DNA from: Caulobacter sp. 602-2
GTDB taxonomy: Bacteria; Pseudomonadota; Alphaproteobacteria; Caulobacterales; Caulobacteraceae
NCBI RefSeq assembly: GCF_011043625.1
Contig: NZ_JAAKGT010000011.1
Location: 62,001 to 126,000, forward strand
DNA: 64,000 bases
Direction of reading: 5' to 3'
Under the pieces are notes generated by a model. That model was not told the DNA's origin. It ran no database searches and was given only the letters and a program-made list of their open reading frames with translations. Numbering within the stretch: position 1 is the first letter of the stretch; each line of letters opens with the position of its first letter. The translations under genes were made by a program, and so were the position numbers. This document shows, one piece after another, positions 16,775-24,798 of the stretch.

Positions 16775-17782
16775 TTACGCCACCTTCACCCGGGCGGCGC
16801 TTTCCGGCAGGTCCTGGCCGAAGGCGCGCTGGTAGAACTCGGCCACGGTGGGGCGCTCGAGTTCGTCGCACTTGTTGAGGAAGGTCAGGCGGAAGGCCAG
16901 GCCGATGTCGCCGTCGAAGATCTCGGCGTTCTGGGCCCAGGTGATCACCGTACGCGGGCTCATGACCGTCGAGATGTCGCCGTTCATGAAGGCGTTGCGG
17001 GTCATGTCGGCCACGCGGACCATGGCCGCCAGGGTGCGCTTGCCCTCGGCGGTGTCGTAGTGCGGGTTCTTGGCCAGCACGATGGCCGCCTCGACGTCGT
17101 GCTCGAGGTAGTTCAGCGTGGTGACGATCGACCAGCGGTCCATCTGGCCTTGGTTGATCTGCTGGGTGCCGTGGTAGAGCCCCGTGGTGTCGCCCAGACC
17201 GATCGTGTTGGTCGTCGAGAACAGCCGGAAATACGGGTTGGCGCGGATCACCCGGTTCTGGTCGAGCAGGGTCAGCTTGCCGCCGGCCTCCAGCACGCGC
17301 TGGATGACGAACATCACGTCGGGACGGCCCGCGTCATATTCGTCGAACACCAGGGCGATCGGGCGCTGCAGGCTCCAGGGCAGGATGCCTTCGCGGAATT
17401 CGGTGATCTGCTTGCCGTCCTTCAGGACGATGGCGTCCTTGCCGACCAGGTCGATCCGGGAAACGTGGCTGTCGAGGTTCACGCGGACCAGCGGCCAGTT
17501 CAGGCGCGCGGCGATCTGCTCGATGTGGGTCGACTTGCCGGTGCCGTGATAGCCCTGGACCATCACCCGGCGGTCTTTGGCGAAGCCGGCGCAGATGGCC
17601 TTGGTCGTCTGCGGGTCGAAGCGGTAGGCCGGGTCGATCTCGGGCACGTGCGGATCGCGGTGCGAGAAGGCGGGCACCTTCATGTCGCTGTCGACGCCGA
17701 ACGCGTCGCGCAGCGTCACCCACTTGTCCGGGACCAGGGTGATCAGGGGATCGGCGGCGTGGCTGTCGGTCAGTTCGGGCAT
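16775..17782 (-). CDS. cobS: CobS, cobaltochelatase AAA+ subunit
   Basis: A 335-residue MoxR-like AAA+ ATPase. Walker A is GYHGTGKS (77-84), Walker B is IALVFDEYD (142-150), and sensor 1 is in [11 protein letters not shown]. The N-terminus ([19 protein letters not shown]) and the long [18 protein letters not shown] segment are typical of CobS, which with CobT and CobN inserts cobalt into hydrogenobyrinate a,c-diamide in aerobic cobalamin synthesis. No cobT or other cob gene is adjacent here: the next downstream gene is the convergent peptidase. Confidence 0.92.
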   Translation of the reverse strand: MPELTDSHAADPLITLVPDKWVTLRDAFGVDSDMKVPAFSHRDPHVPEIDPAYRFDPQTTKAICAGFAKDRRVMVQGYHGTGKSTHIEQIAARLNWPLVRVNLDSHVSRIDLVGKDAIVLKDGKQITEFREGILPWSLQRPIALVFDEYDAGRPDVMFVIQRVLEAGGKLTLLDQNRVIRANPYFRLFSTTNTIGLGDTTGLYHGTQQINQGQMDRWSIVTTLNYLEHDVEAAIVLAKNPHYDTAEGKRTLAAMVRVADMTRNAFMNGDISTVMSPRTVITWAQNAEIFDGDIGLAFRLTFLNKCDELERPTVAEFYQRAFGQDLPESAARVKVA

Positions 17783-17796
17783 GGGTTTTCGATTAG

Positions 17797-18003
17797 CGCT
17801 CCGCCCCTGGGAGGGGAAGGGGGAATTGCGCCAATTATCCTTCTCCCCTTGCGGGGGAAGGTGGCGCGAAGCGCCGGATGAGGGGTGTCTCAAAAGCGAA
17901 ACGCCGCGACGGCCTTTCGGCTGTCGCGGCGTTCGGGCCGGTGCGACCCCTCACCCGACCCCGCTCTGCGGGGCCACCCTCTCCCGCAAGGGGAGAGGGG
18001 TCG
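17797..18003. repeat. Compound palindromic repeat, family R4, copy b
   Basis: Outer arms CCTTCTCCCCTTGCGGGGGAAGG and CCCTCTCCCGCAAGGGGAGAGG enclose GATGAGGGGT / ACCCCTCACC arms. The centre is occupied by the hairpin described at 17890-17933. It fills the gap between cobS and the RcnB-like gene. Confidence 0.75.
17890..17933 (-). terminator. Intrinsic terminator of the RcnB-like gene
   Basis: On the minus strand AACGCCGCGACAGCC pairs with GGCCGTCGCGGCGTT around a GAAA loop, followed by TTCGCTTTTGAG. The stem is long and the U tract interrupted. It lies inside the R4 repeat, about 80 bp after the stop codon. Confidence 0.7.
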
Positions 18004-18013
18004 GTTGGGCGCC

Positions 18014-18385
18014 CTAGTTGTTGGCGATGATCACCGAGGCGATGATGCCGGTGGCGACCGCGGCCAGGATGTACTGGTCGTTCACGCGCTGCCAGCGGTA
18101 GCCGCGGGGCGGGGCGCGCAGGCCGTGGCGACGGTAGTCGCTGACATAGTAGCCGTTGCCGCGATAGCGGGCGTCGAGGCGTTGGCCCTTGGCCCAGCGG
18201 CGGTACTCGCGGCGATCTTCCTTGCGCTCGTAGCGAGCCTGGTCGCGGCGGCCCTTTTCGTAGGCGCGCTGCTGCTCGTAGCGGTCGTGACGGTCGTCGT
18301 GACGGGGCTGGGCCATGGCGGTCCCCGACAGGGCGGTCCCGGCCAGCAGCGAGGCGGCGACGGCGGTGATGATGAGACGTTTCAT
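18014..18385 (-). CDS. RcnB-family periplasmic protein
   Basis: A 123-residue protein with a Sec signal peptide (MKRLIITAVAASLLAGTALSGTAMA, cleavage near residue 25). A very basic and Arg/Tyr-rich middle (RHDDRHDRYEQQRAYEKGRRDQARYERKEDRREYRRW) is followed by the RcnB signature GQRLDARYRGNGYYVSDYRRHGLRAPPRGYRWQRV. RcnB proteins influence nickel/cobalt homeostasis in E. coli, but most alphaproteobacterial members have no tested role. A hydrophobic tail (YILAAVATGIIASVII) follows the domain. Confidence 0.85.
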   Translation of the reverse strand: MKRLIITAVAASLLAGTALSGTAMAQPRHDDRHDRYEQQRAYEKGRRDQARYERKEDRREYRRWAKGQRLDARYRGNGYYVSDYRRHGLRAPPRGYRWQRVNDQYILAAVATGIIASVIIANN

Positions 18386-18467
18386 GACAAGTCCTTTCCC
18401 TTCGATGCCTCCACCTTAGTGAGGTCGATTTGGACTGGTGATGAACGAAGCAACTCAGGAACGGTTC

Positions 18468-18487
18468 ATGTTTCTTTCATGAAACAT
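18468..18487. promoter_or_regulatory. Palindrome upstream of the PAP2 gene
   Basis: ATGTTTC-TTTCAT-GAAACAT has perfect 7-bp arms, 61 bp before the PAP2 start, and is followed by GCTATAC, similar to the Caulobacter -10 consensus. It is a candidate operator in the divergent RcnB/PAP2 region; the binding protein is unknown. Confidence 0.4.
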
Positions 18488-18547
18488 TGTAGCTATACAC
18501 GACGAATACCGGTTGCGGCCAATCTGCTTTTCGCGCGTTGAGGGTGC

Positions 18548-19282
18548 ATGCCGCTCAAGCTCCGCCTGAACCCCCGTCGCGATCTGCCCCTGCTGCTGCG
18601 GTCCGCCCGGCGCGAGATCGCCGCCACCGCCGCCCTGCTGGTGGCGGGTCTTGGCCTGCTGGCCTTCCTGAACATCGCCGACGAGGTGGCCGAGGGCGAC
18701 ACCCGCGCCCTCGATTTCCAGATCCTGAAGGCGCTGCGCGTGCCGGGCCAGCCGCACCAGCTGATCGGTCCGGAATGGCTGCACACGGCCGCCGCCGACG
18801 TCACGGCCCTGGGCTCGGTGACGGTGCTGACCCTGCTGGTGCTGCTGGCCCTGGCGATCTGCGCCAGCCTGCGCCGCTGGGCCGAGGCGCTGGTGCTGGT
18901 GGTCGGCGCGGTGGGCGGTGTCAGCATCAGCCAGGGGCTGAAGCACCTCTTCCTGCGCGAGCGGCCCGATCTGGTCTATCGCGCCGTCGAGGCGGCCAAT
19001 CCCAGCTTTCCGTCCGGCCACGCCATGCTGTCGGCGGTGGTGTTCCTGACCCTGGGAACCCTGGCTGCGCGCTTTGCGCCCAGGCGCCGGGTCAAGGCCC
19101 TGGCCCTGGCGTCGGCGGTGTTCTTCTCGGTGCTGGTGGGGCTTAGCCGCGTCTATCTCGGCGTCCACTGGGCCAGCGACGTGCTGGCCGGCTGGTGCGT
19201 CGGCGCGGCCTGGGCCATGGCCTGCTGGCTGGCCGCCTGGGCCTGGGCGCGGTTCTTCCGCTCGCCCCTGGCGGAGACTTGA
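18548..19282 (+). CDS. PAP2-family membrane phosphatase
   Basis: A 244-residue protein with about six membrane helices and all three acid-phosphatase motifs: KHLFLRERP (motif 1), PSFPSGHAM (motif 2, His) and SRVYLGVHWASDV (motif 3, His and Asp). Members dephosphorylate lipid phosphates such as phosphatidate or undecaprenyl pyrophosphate at the outer face of the inner membrane; the substrate here is not determined. GAGGGT precedes the ATG. Confidence 0.92.
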   Translation: MPLKLRLNPRRDLPLLLRSARREIAATAALLVAGLGLLAFLNIADEVAEGDTRALDFQILKALRVPGQPHQLIGPEWLHTAAADVTALGSVTVLTLLVLLALAICASLRRWAEALVLVVGAVGGVSISQGLKHLFLRERPDLVYRAVEAANPSFPSGHAMLSAVVFLTLGTLAARFAPRRRVKALALASAVFFSVLVGLSRVYLGVHWASDVLAGWCVGAAWAMACWLAAWAWARFFRSPLAET

Positions 19283-19284
19283 AG

Positions 19285-19419
19285 ATCCTCCCCCTGGTGG
19301 GGGAGGTGGCCCGAAGGGCCGGAGGGGGAAGTCCCTTCTGACGTCAAGGCCGTCGCCGGTTCACAGGCCACATCCCCCTCCGTCGGCTTCGCCGACACCT
19401 CCCCCTTCAGGGGGAGGAT
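19285..19419. repeat. Palindromic repeat, family R3, copy c (close relative of 28140)
   Basis: Arms GATCCTCCCCCTGGTGGGGGAGGTGGCCCGAAGGGCC... are closed by CCTCCCCCTTCAGGGGGAGGAT. The central, not self-complementary part TTCACAGGCCACATCCCCCTCCGTCG is also found at 28140-28274, so the two share ancestry over their whole length of about 135 bp. The last codons of the SRPBCC gene at 19407 lie inside it. Confidence 0.88.
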
Positions 19420-19823
19420 TGTTCCAGCCGGGCCTTCAACGCCTCAAGGTCGCGGGTCACGGCGGCGGCGTCGCGCTCGAAGGCGGCGTCGTCCATGTCG
19501 GGCAGACGAAAGAGCGTGAGGGTCACCTCGGCCCCGTCGCCGTTGGCCACCACGCGCAGGGGGACGGAGATCTCGGTTCCGTCCGGCAGGATCACCCAGT
19601 GGTCGAGCACGCCGAACGGGTTTGCGGGAGAGAACCGCACGCGGACCTCGCCGGCGGGGGTGTCGGCGATCCATACCCCGTCTTCGTCGGCCGATCGGCG
19701 CAGGCCCTCGCCCAAGCCCGCGGCCCATTCGGACATGTTTTCGGGATCGGCCGCATAACCGTAGACGGCGTCGGCCGGGCGGGCGACGCCGATGGTGATC
19801 GGGCGGCAGGGATGCACGGTCAT
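19407..19823 (-). CDS. SRPBCC-family protein
   Basis: A 138-residue START/polyketide-cyclase-like protein: a first strand RPITIGVARPADAVYGYAADPENMSEWAAGLGEGL, then GEVRVRFSPANPFGVLDHWVILPDG and a C-terminal helix AFERDAAAVTRDLEALKARLEQ. It is probably a cytoplasmic ligand-binding protein of unknown specificity. The last few residues and the stop codon are supplied by the palindromic repeat, suggesting that the original 3' end was replaced. Confidence 0.8.
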   Translation of the reverse strand: MTVHPCRPITIGVARPADAVYGYAADPENMSEWAAGLGEGLRRSADEDGVWIADTPAGEVRVRFSPANPFGVLDHWVILPDGTEISVPLRVVANGDGAEVTLTLFRLPDMDDAAFERDAAAVTRDLEALKARLEQSSP

Positions 19824-19898
19824 GCGACGCTCCTCGTCATGGGCGAAGGAACGCGCGGGCCCAGAGCCGTTTCGGTGAAAAGGGCCGTTTCCGTGAAA

Positions 19899-20036
19899 TC
19901 AGAAGAGGACGGTGGCCAGGGCGATAAGGCCGGCCCAGAGCACGATGCTGGCGCCGACGACGGCGACTCGGCTCCAACGGACTCGGCGGCGCGAGGGCGC
20001 GGTATCGGGGCGCGCGCCCATGCTGAGATAAGCCAT
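19899..20036 (-). CDS. Single-span membrane microprotein, 45 residues
   Basis: The ATG at 20036 has an excellent GGAGGAAG site 5 bp upstream. The protein has a short polar, basic N-terminus (PDTAPSRRRVRWSR) and one hydrophobic helix (VAVVGASIVLWAGLIALATVLF) at the very C-terminus, so the N-terminus should be cytoplasmic. No homologue is recognised. It lies upstream of the SRPBCC gene on the same strand. Confidence 0.55.
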   Translation of the reverse strand: MAYLSMGARPDTAPSRRRVRWSRVAVVGASIVLWAGLIALATVLF

Positions 20037-20213
20037 GTCTTCCTCCCCCGCCTCTGTTCTCCCTCGGGGGCGGGAGCGGGCGGTTTCATTTGATACGATC
20101 TCCTGGGTTGCAACGCTTGGCAAGGGCGAACGGAGCCGCGCAGTCACAAAAATGTGCGTTACCACACAGGGGGTTGCGTCGACTCCCCGACTTGGCGGTT
20201 CGTCGCCAGGCGC

Positions 20214-20783
20214 TCAGATCGATCCGGTCCCATGATATGGGCGGCCGACCACCTGGTCTTCGTCGCCCTCCCAGGCCTCGTCGTCGGGCATCGAGACGTT
20301 GGCGTCCCAGTGCTCGGCCTGGCTGGAGCCCGAGCCGCTGTCGGTGTGGCGCACGATCTCGTCGATGTCGCGGGCGTTGCGCGGAGCCGTCCCGGGCGGG
20401 ATGACCGCCGTCTCGGCCGGGCTCAGCGCGTCGTTCTGGAAGTCGACGTGCTGGGGATAGAAGGCCAGGCGTCCGGCCAGGCGCTCCATGCCCGGCAACG
20501 GGGCCTCGTAGGACCACACCGCGTCCTCGATGATCTGGCCGTCGCGATAGATCGTGTAGTAGCTGGCCGAGCCCTTGTAGGGGCAGCGGGTGGTCTTGTC
20601 CGAGCGGCGCAGGAAGGCCATGGCCACGTCGTCGCGCGGGAAGTAGCGGACGGGCGGATAGTCGGCCTCGCGCAGCACCAGCACGTCGTCGCTGTCGGCG
20701 ATTTCGTGGCCCTCGAACAGCACGCGGACGCGGCCGCTTTCGCGGGCGCAGGTGATCGGATGGTTGGGGTCTGACGATTGCAT
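20214..20783 (-). CDS. DUF427 domain protein
   Basis: A 189-residue protein. The core GRVRVLFEGHEIADSDDVLVLREADYPPVRYFPRDDVAMAFL ... TRCPYKGSASYYTIYRDGQIIEDAVWSYEAPLPGMERLAGRLAFYPQHVDF is the complete DUF427 fold, with the conserved CPYKG and AFYP motifs. A 60-residue acidic tail without known domain follows. Function is unknown. The 180 bp downstream (20037-20213) hold no gene that can be supported. Confidence 0.88.
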   Translation of the reverse strand: MQSSDPNHPITCARESGRVRVLFEGHEIADSDDVLVLREADYPPVRYFPRDDVAMAFLRRSDKTTRCPYKGSASYYTIYRDGQIIEDAVWSYEAPLPGMERLAGRLAFYPQHVDFQNDALSPAETAVIPPGTAPRNARDIDEIVRHTDSGSGSSQAEHWDANVSMPDDEAWEGDEDQVVGRPYHGTGSI

Positions 20784-20958
20784 GGGCGTTCCCCAGGCGT
20801 TGAAGGTGTCGTTGCGGAACTTGCAGCCAATGAAACGCGCGGCGCGCCCCAACCGCTCCCTCCCGGCAAGCCTTTGCTTGTGAAACGGAAAGCCGCGTGA
20901 TCTTCTCCCCGCGAACCGGGGAGGGAAGGGCGAAACGACCGTTGGCGTCGCCCTATCT

Positions 20959-20979
20959 GACTTGAATATAGTCAAGGTC
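20959..20979. promoter_or_regulatory. Inverted repeat at the peptide transporter leader
   Basis: TGACTTGA-ATATAG-TCAAGGTC forms an imperfect palindrome ending 4 bp before the transporter start codon and including its weak ribosome-binding region. It is the only AT-rich spot in the 200-bp gap and could be an operator or a translation-control hairpin. Confidence 0.3.
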
Positions 20980-20983
20980 GAGA

Positions 20984-22885
20984 ATGAATAGCATTGTCGT
21001 TGTCGCCGGCATTCTCGTCACGTTGGTGACGGGCCTGCCGGTCTTTTTGCAGCTCATCAAGGAGCACCCGAAAGGGCTGATCATCCTGTTCTTCGCCGAG
21101 ATGTGGGAGCGGTTCTCCTACTACGGCATGCGGGCCATCCTGATCTTCTATCTGACGCAGCACTTCCTTTTCGACCCGAAGGTCGCCAACGGCCATTACG
21201 GCTCCTATACCTCCCTCGTGTACCTGCTGCCGCTGATTGGCGGCTTCCTGGCCGACAAGTGGCTGGGCACCCGCAAGGCCGTGGCCTTCGGCGCCATCCT
21301 GCTGGTCGCCGGCCACCTGGCCATGGCGGTGGAAGGCAAGCCCGCCACCCAGACCCTGACCTACGCCGGCCAGACCTACAGCTTCCAGGCCGAGGGCCGT
21401 GGTGGCGAACGGGTCGCCAAGCTGGTGGTCGCGGGCAAGCCCTACGACGTCTCGGCCACCAAGGCCGGCGACTTCGAGATCAAGGATCTGCCGGCCGCCG
21501 CGCCGCTGCCCGCCGTGCTGCCCAAGGGCCAGTACCAGCTGGGCGTCGAGGGGCGTGATCCGACCTACCTGAACATCTTCTGGCTGGCCCTGTCGCTGAT
21601 CATCGTCGGCGTCGGCTTCCTCAAGCCCAACATCTCGACCATCGTCGGCCAGCTGTACCCGCAGGGCGACCCGCGTCGCGACCCGGGCTTCACCCTCTAC
21701 TACTACGGCATCAACCTCGGCTCGTTCTGGGCCTCGATCCTCTGCGGCCTGCTGGGCATCAAGGTCGGCTGGTGGGCGGGCTTCGGCCTCGCGGGCCTCG
21801 GCATGCTGGCCGGTTTCGTCGTCTTCGTGCTGGGCAAGCCCTGGCTGCTGGGCAAGGGCGAGGCGCCCGAGCCCAAGAAGCTGAAGGAGAAGGTCGCCGG
21901 CCCGCTGACCCGCGAGCACGTGATCTACGCCCTGTCGCTGGTGGGCGTGCTGGGCGTGTTCTTCCTGGTCCAGCGCAGCGCCATCGTCGGGGTGACCCTG
22001 GTGGCCGGCATGATCGGCTCGATCGGCTACGTCCTGTGGTTCATGTTCGCCAAGGTGCAGAAGGTCGAGCGCGAGCGCCTGGCCCTGGCTCTGTTCCTGA
22101 TCTTCGGCGCGGTGGTGTTCTGGACCCTGTTCGAGCAGGCCGGCTCGTCGCTGAACCTGTTCGCGGCCACCAACGTCAACCTCAACCTGACCTCGGCCCC
22201 CGTGCAGTGGTTCGGCGGCGCGGTGACCTTCGCCACGCCCGCCCAGCTTTCGGCCGCGGCCATCGACCCGGCCAAGACGCTGTGGATCGATTCCAGCTTC
22301 AACGCCGCCCAGACCCAGGCCCTGAACGCCGGCTGGATCCTGATCTTCGCGCCGGTCTTCGCGGCGCTGTGGACCTTCCTGGGCCGCCGCGACAAGGACC
22401 CCAACCCGGTCGTGAAGTTCGGTCTGGCGCTGCTGCAGGTGGGCCTCGGCTTCCTGGTGCTGCAGTGGGGCTCGACCTTCGCCGACGGCGCCTTCCGCAT
22501 GCCGCTGTTCTTCCTGGTGCTGATGTACATGCTGCACACCACCGGCGAGCTGTGCATGTCGCCCGTGGGCCTGTCGCAGATGACCAAGCTGTCGCCGGCC
22601 TCGATGGTGTCGTTCATCATGGCCGTGTGGTTCATGGCCGTGGCCATCGCCCAGTACGTCGGCGGCTTCATCGCCGGCCTGACGGCGGTGGAAACCGTCG
22701 GCGGCCAGGTGCTGGACCCCGAAGCGGCGCTGCGCACCTCGCTGCAGGTGTTCAACGTCATCGGCCTGATCGCCGCGGCGATCGGCGTGCTGTTCCTGAT
22801 CGCCTCGCCCTTCCTCAAGAAGTGGTCGCACGGCGCCGACGAGCATCACGCGGCCCCGACCGACACCGCCACGGTCGCCGACTGA
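20984..22885 (+). CDS. POT/PTR-family proton-coupled peptide transporter
   Basis: A 633-residue MFS transporter importing di- and tripeptides. The ExxERF motif is EMWERFSYYGMRAIL (about 38-52), then GGFLADKWLGTRK, and the PTR2 signature region is FLKPNISTIVGQLY with RRDPGFTLYYYGINLGSFW. It is longer than the usual 450-500 residues because of a polar, beta-rich insertion of about 80 residues after the third helix (VEGKPATQTLTYAG...GQYQLGVEGRDP) and a second one of about 60 before helix 9. A strong terminator follows. Confidence 0.93.
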   Translation: MNSIVVVAGILVTLVTGLPVFLQLIKEHPKGLIILFFAEMWERFSYYGMRAILIFYLTQHFLFDPKVANGHYGSYTSLVYLLPLIGGFLADKWLGTRKAVAFGAILLVAGHLAMAVEGKPATQTLTYAGQTYSFQAEGRGGERVAKLVVAGKPYDVSATKAGDFEIKDLPAAAPLPAVLPKGQYQLGVEGRDPTYLNIFWLALSLIIVGVGFLKPNISTIVGQLYPQGDPRRDPGFTLYYYGINLGSFWASILCGLLGIKVGWWAGFGLAGLGMLAGFVVFVLGKPWLLGKGEAPEPKKLKEKVAGPLTREHVIYALSLVGVLGVFFLVQRSAIVGVTLVAGMIGSIGYVLWFMFAKVQKVERERLALALFLIFGAVVFWTLFEQAGSSLNLFAATNVNLNLTSAPVQWFGGAVTFATPAQLSAAAIDPAKTLWIDSSFNAAQTQALNAGWILIFAPVFAALWTFLGRRDKDPNPVVKFGLALLQVGLGFLVLQWGSTFADGAFRMPLFFLVLMYMLHTTGELCMSPVGLSQMTKLSPASMVSFIMAVWFMAVAIAQYVGGFIAGLTAVETVGGQVLDPEAALRTSLQVFNVIGLIAAAIGVLFLIASPFLKKWSHGADEHHAAPTDTATVAD

Positions 22886-22909
22886 TCCTGGCGATCCGTA
22901 ACCAAGACG

Positions 22910-22938
22910 AAGGCCCCGGAGCGATCCGGGGCCTTTTT
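22910..22938 (+). terminator. Intrinsic terminator of the peptide transporter gene
   Basis: Stem AAGGCCCCGG / CCGGGGCCTT with loop AGCGAT, followed by TTTTTC, 25 bp after the stop codon. Confidence 0.92.
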
Positions 22939-23042
22939 CTTTGCCGCCCTGTCGGGTTTCGCACAGTCGCCTGCTCGCCGATCGCGCGAAGTGACGCTGA
23001 TGCACGTCAGGGTCGCGATCGCGGCCGAACGGGGAGACGGCC

Positions 23043-24794
23043 ATGGGAACGACCTACACGATCTTCGGCGCGGGGCCGGCGGGGCTCTACACCGCCTGGC
23101 GGCTGGTCACCGGCGGCAAGGCCGTCGCGGGCGACGTGATCCGGCTCTACGAGTGGGGCGACTACGCCTTCGACGGCCCGGGCTCGGGCACGCGCCTGCC
23201 GGCGGGCCGCATCGTCACCCACTTCTGCAACGACGATCCGCGACAGTCCTACATCGAGGCCGGCGGCATGCGCTTCATCCAGTGGGACGCGACCAAGAGC
23301 GAGGGCCACCAGCTGGTGACCCTGACGATCGAGGCGCTGGGCCTGTCGGGCAAGATCATCGACTTCAACACGACCGACAATCCGCTGCTGTTCCTGCGCG
23401 AGGAGCACATCTACCAGAACGACCTGGCGACCCATCCCGCGCCGTACAACACGCCCGGCAACAACGAGAAGCCGGCCGCCACCCTGTTCTCGAACATCTC
23501 GGCCCTGATCACCGGGGACGCGCCGGTCTCGACCCGCTCCCAGCAGTGCGCCTTCTACGGCTCGGGCCGGCTGCCCGACACCTTCAACTCGTTCGTCTAT
23601 CCGCCGGGCTCGATCGCCGGCAACATCGGCTACTGGAACGTCTTCTACGACCAGGCCGGCAACGAGGGCTATGAGTACGCCGCCGACGCCGGCGGCTACA
23701 CCTCCAACGTCATCAACTGGAACGCCGCCAACGCCGCCGTCTACAACGGCGAGTTCGCGCCCGGCGGGGCCTTCAAGACCCTCAGCGGCGGCTATTCCCA
23801 GGTCTTCGTCGAGCTCTACCAGCAGACCCTCAAGGCCGCCCAGGCCGCGGGCGTGACCTTCGACCTGACCCAGCGCACGCGCCTGCACTCGATCTGGCTG
23901 GAGGGCGAGACGGTCAACTACCGTCTGGCCAGCGCCGAGACGCCGTTCAAGGGCGGGGCGGTGCAGACCACGCAGAACGCTTTCCTCGCCATGCCGCCCG
24001 CCTCGCTGGACCTGGTGGCCGAGGCCACCCAGTACGCCGACATGCCGGGCGGCACGCTCGACATCCTCAACGCCGAGGGCGTGCAGCTCTATATCGACGG
24101 GGTGATCCGCCAGCCGTCGATGCGGGTGATGCTGTTCTTCGACCGTCCGTGGTGGAACGATGCGGACGTACCCTATCCGCCCAGCCTGACCGGGGCGCCC
24201 AACACCTTCGGCCCGACCATCACCGACCTGCCGCTGCGCCAGGTCTACTACTTCGGGAACAACAGCGACGGGGCGGAGAACCCCGCCTACGGCGTCCTCG
24301 CCTCGTACGACGACATGCAGTACGTGCAGTTCTGGCAGGAGCTGGAGGTCGACGTCACCGAGCGCCGCAAGGTGCCGATCGACCAGGACCACCAGGTGCT
24401 GTTCGGACCGCGCAAGGCCACCGACACCATGATCCGCATGGTGCTGCTGGAACTGGCCAAGGTGCACTGGGGCGATCCCAACGCCGCCCACCAGATCCCC
24501 TGGCCGGTCGAGGCGATCTTCAACGACTTCTCGCTGAACCCGTTCGGGGCCGGCTATCACGCCTGGGCCGCGCACTACGACATCTGCGACGTGATGCAGA
24601 GGATCCGCCAGCCCACGGGCCTCGTGCCCGGCGCGACGCCGGCCAATCTGTTCATCATCGGCGAGGCCTATTCCAACGACCAGGCCTGGGTCGAAGGCGC
24701 CTTCTGCACGGCCGAGTCGGTGCTGGTCGACTACTACGGAATGACCACAATCGCCGATACGACCAACTACCCGCTGATCTGCAGCTGCGGGTGA
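23043..24794 (+). CDS. Flavin amine-oxidase-like FAD protein
   Basis: A 583-residue protein. The N-terminal dinucleotide-binding fold is YTIFGAGPAGLYTAWRL (residues 5-21), and RIVTHFCNDD and EAGGMRF follow as in L-amino-acid and monoamine oxidases. The C-terminal FAD motif is ANLFIIGEAYSNDQAWVEGAFCTAESVL (about 537-564). It probably oxidises an amine or amino acid; the substrate is unknown. It has no signal peptide and ends with the unusual ICSCG. GGGAG precedes the start, and no other enzyme of a pathway is next to it. Confidence 0.8.
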   Translation: MGTTYTIFGAGPAGLYTAWRLVTGGKAVAGDVIRLYEWGDYAFDGPGSGTRLPAGRIVTHFCNDDPRQSYIEAGGMRFIQWDATKSEGHQLVTLTIEALGLSGKIIDFNTTDNPLLFLREEHIYQNDLATHPAPYNTPGNNEKPAATLFSNISALITGDAPVSTRSQQCAFYGSGRLPDTFNSFVYPPGSIAGNIGYWNVFYDQAGNEGYEYAADAGGYTSNVINWNAANAAVYNGEFAPGGAFKTLSGGYSQVFVELYQQTLKAAQAAGVTFDLTQRTRLHSIWLEGETVNYRLASAETPFKGGAVQTTQNAFLAMPPASLDLVAEATQYADMPGGTLDILNAEGVQLYIDGVIRQPSMRVMLFFDRPWWNDADVPYPPSLTGAPNTFGPTITDLPLRQVYYFGNNSDGAENPAYGVLASYDDMQYVQFWQELEVDVTERRKVPIDQDHQVLFGPRKATDTMIRMVLLELAKVHWGDPNAAHQIPWPVEAIFNDFSLNPFGAGYHAWAAHYDICDVMQRIRQPTGLVPGATPANLFIIGEAYSNDQAWVEGAFCTAESVLVDYYGMTTIADTTNYPLICSCG

Positions 24795-24798
24795 GGGA

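Noticed and set aside
20788-20802. LexA-like box GTTC-N7-GTTG upstream of the DUF427 gene
   Set aside because: One mismatch in the invariant second half-site and it lies at the start codon; not enough to support SOS control.
20972-23044. A 690-residue frame opposite the peptide transporter
   Set aside because: Composition is typical of an antisense shadow (Gln/His/Gly/Asp-rich), and the transporter frame is certain.
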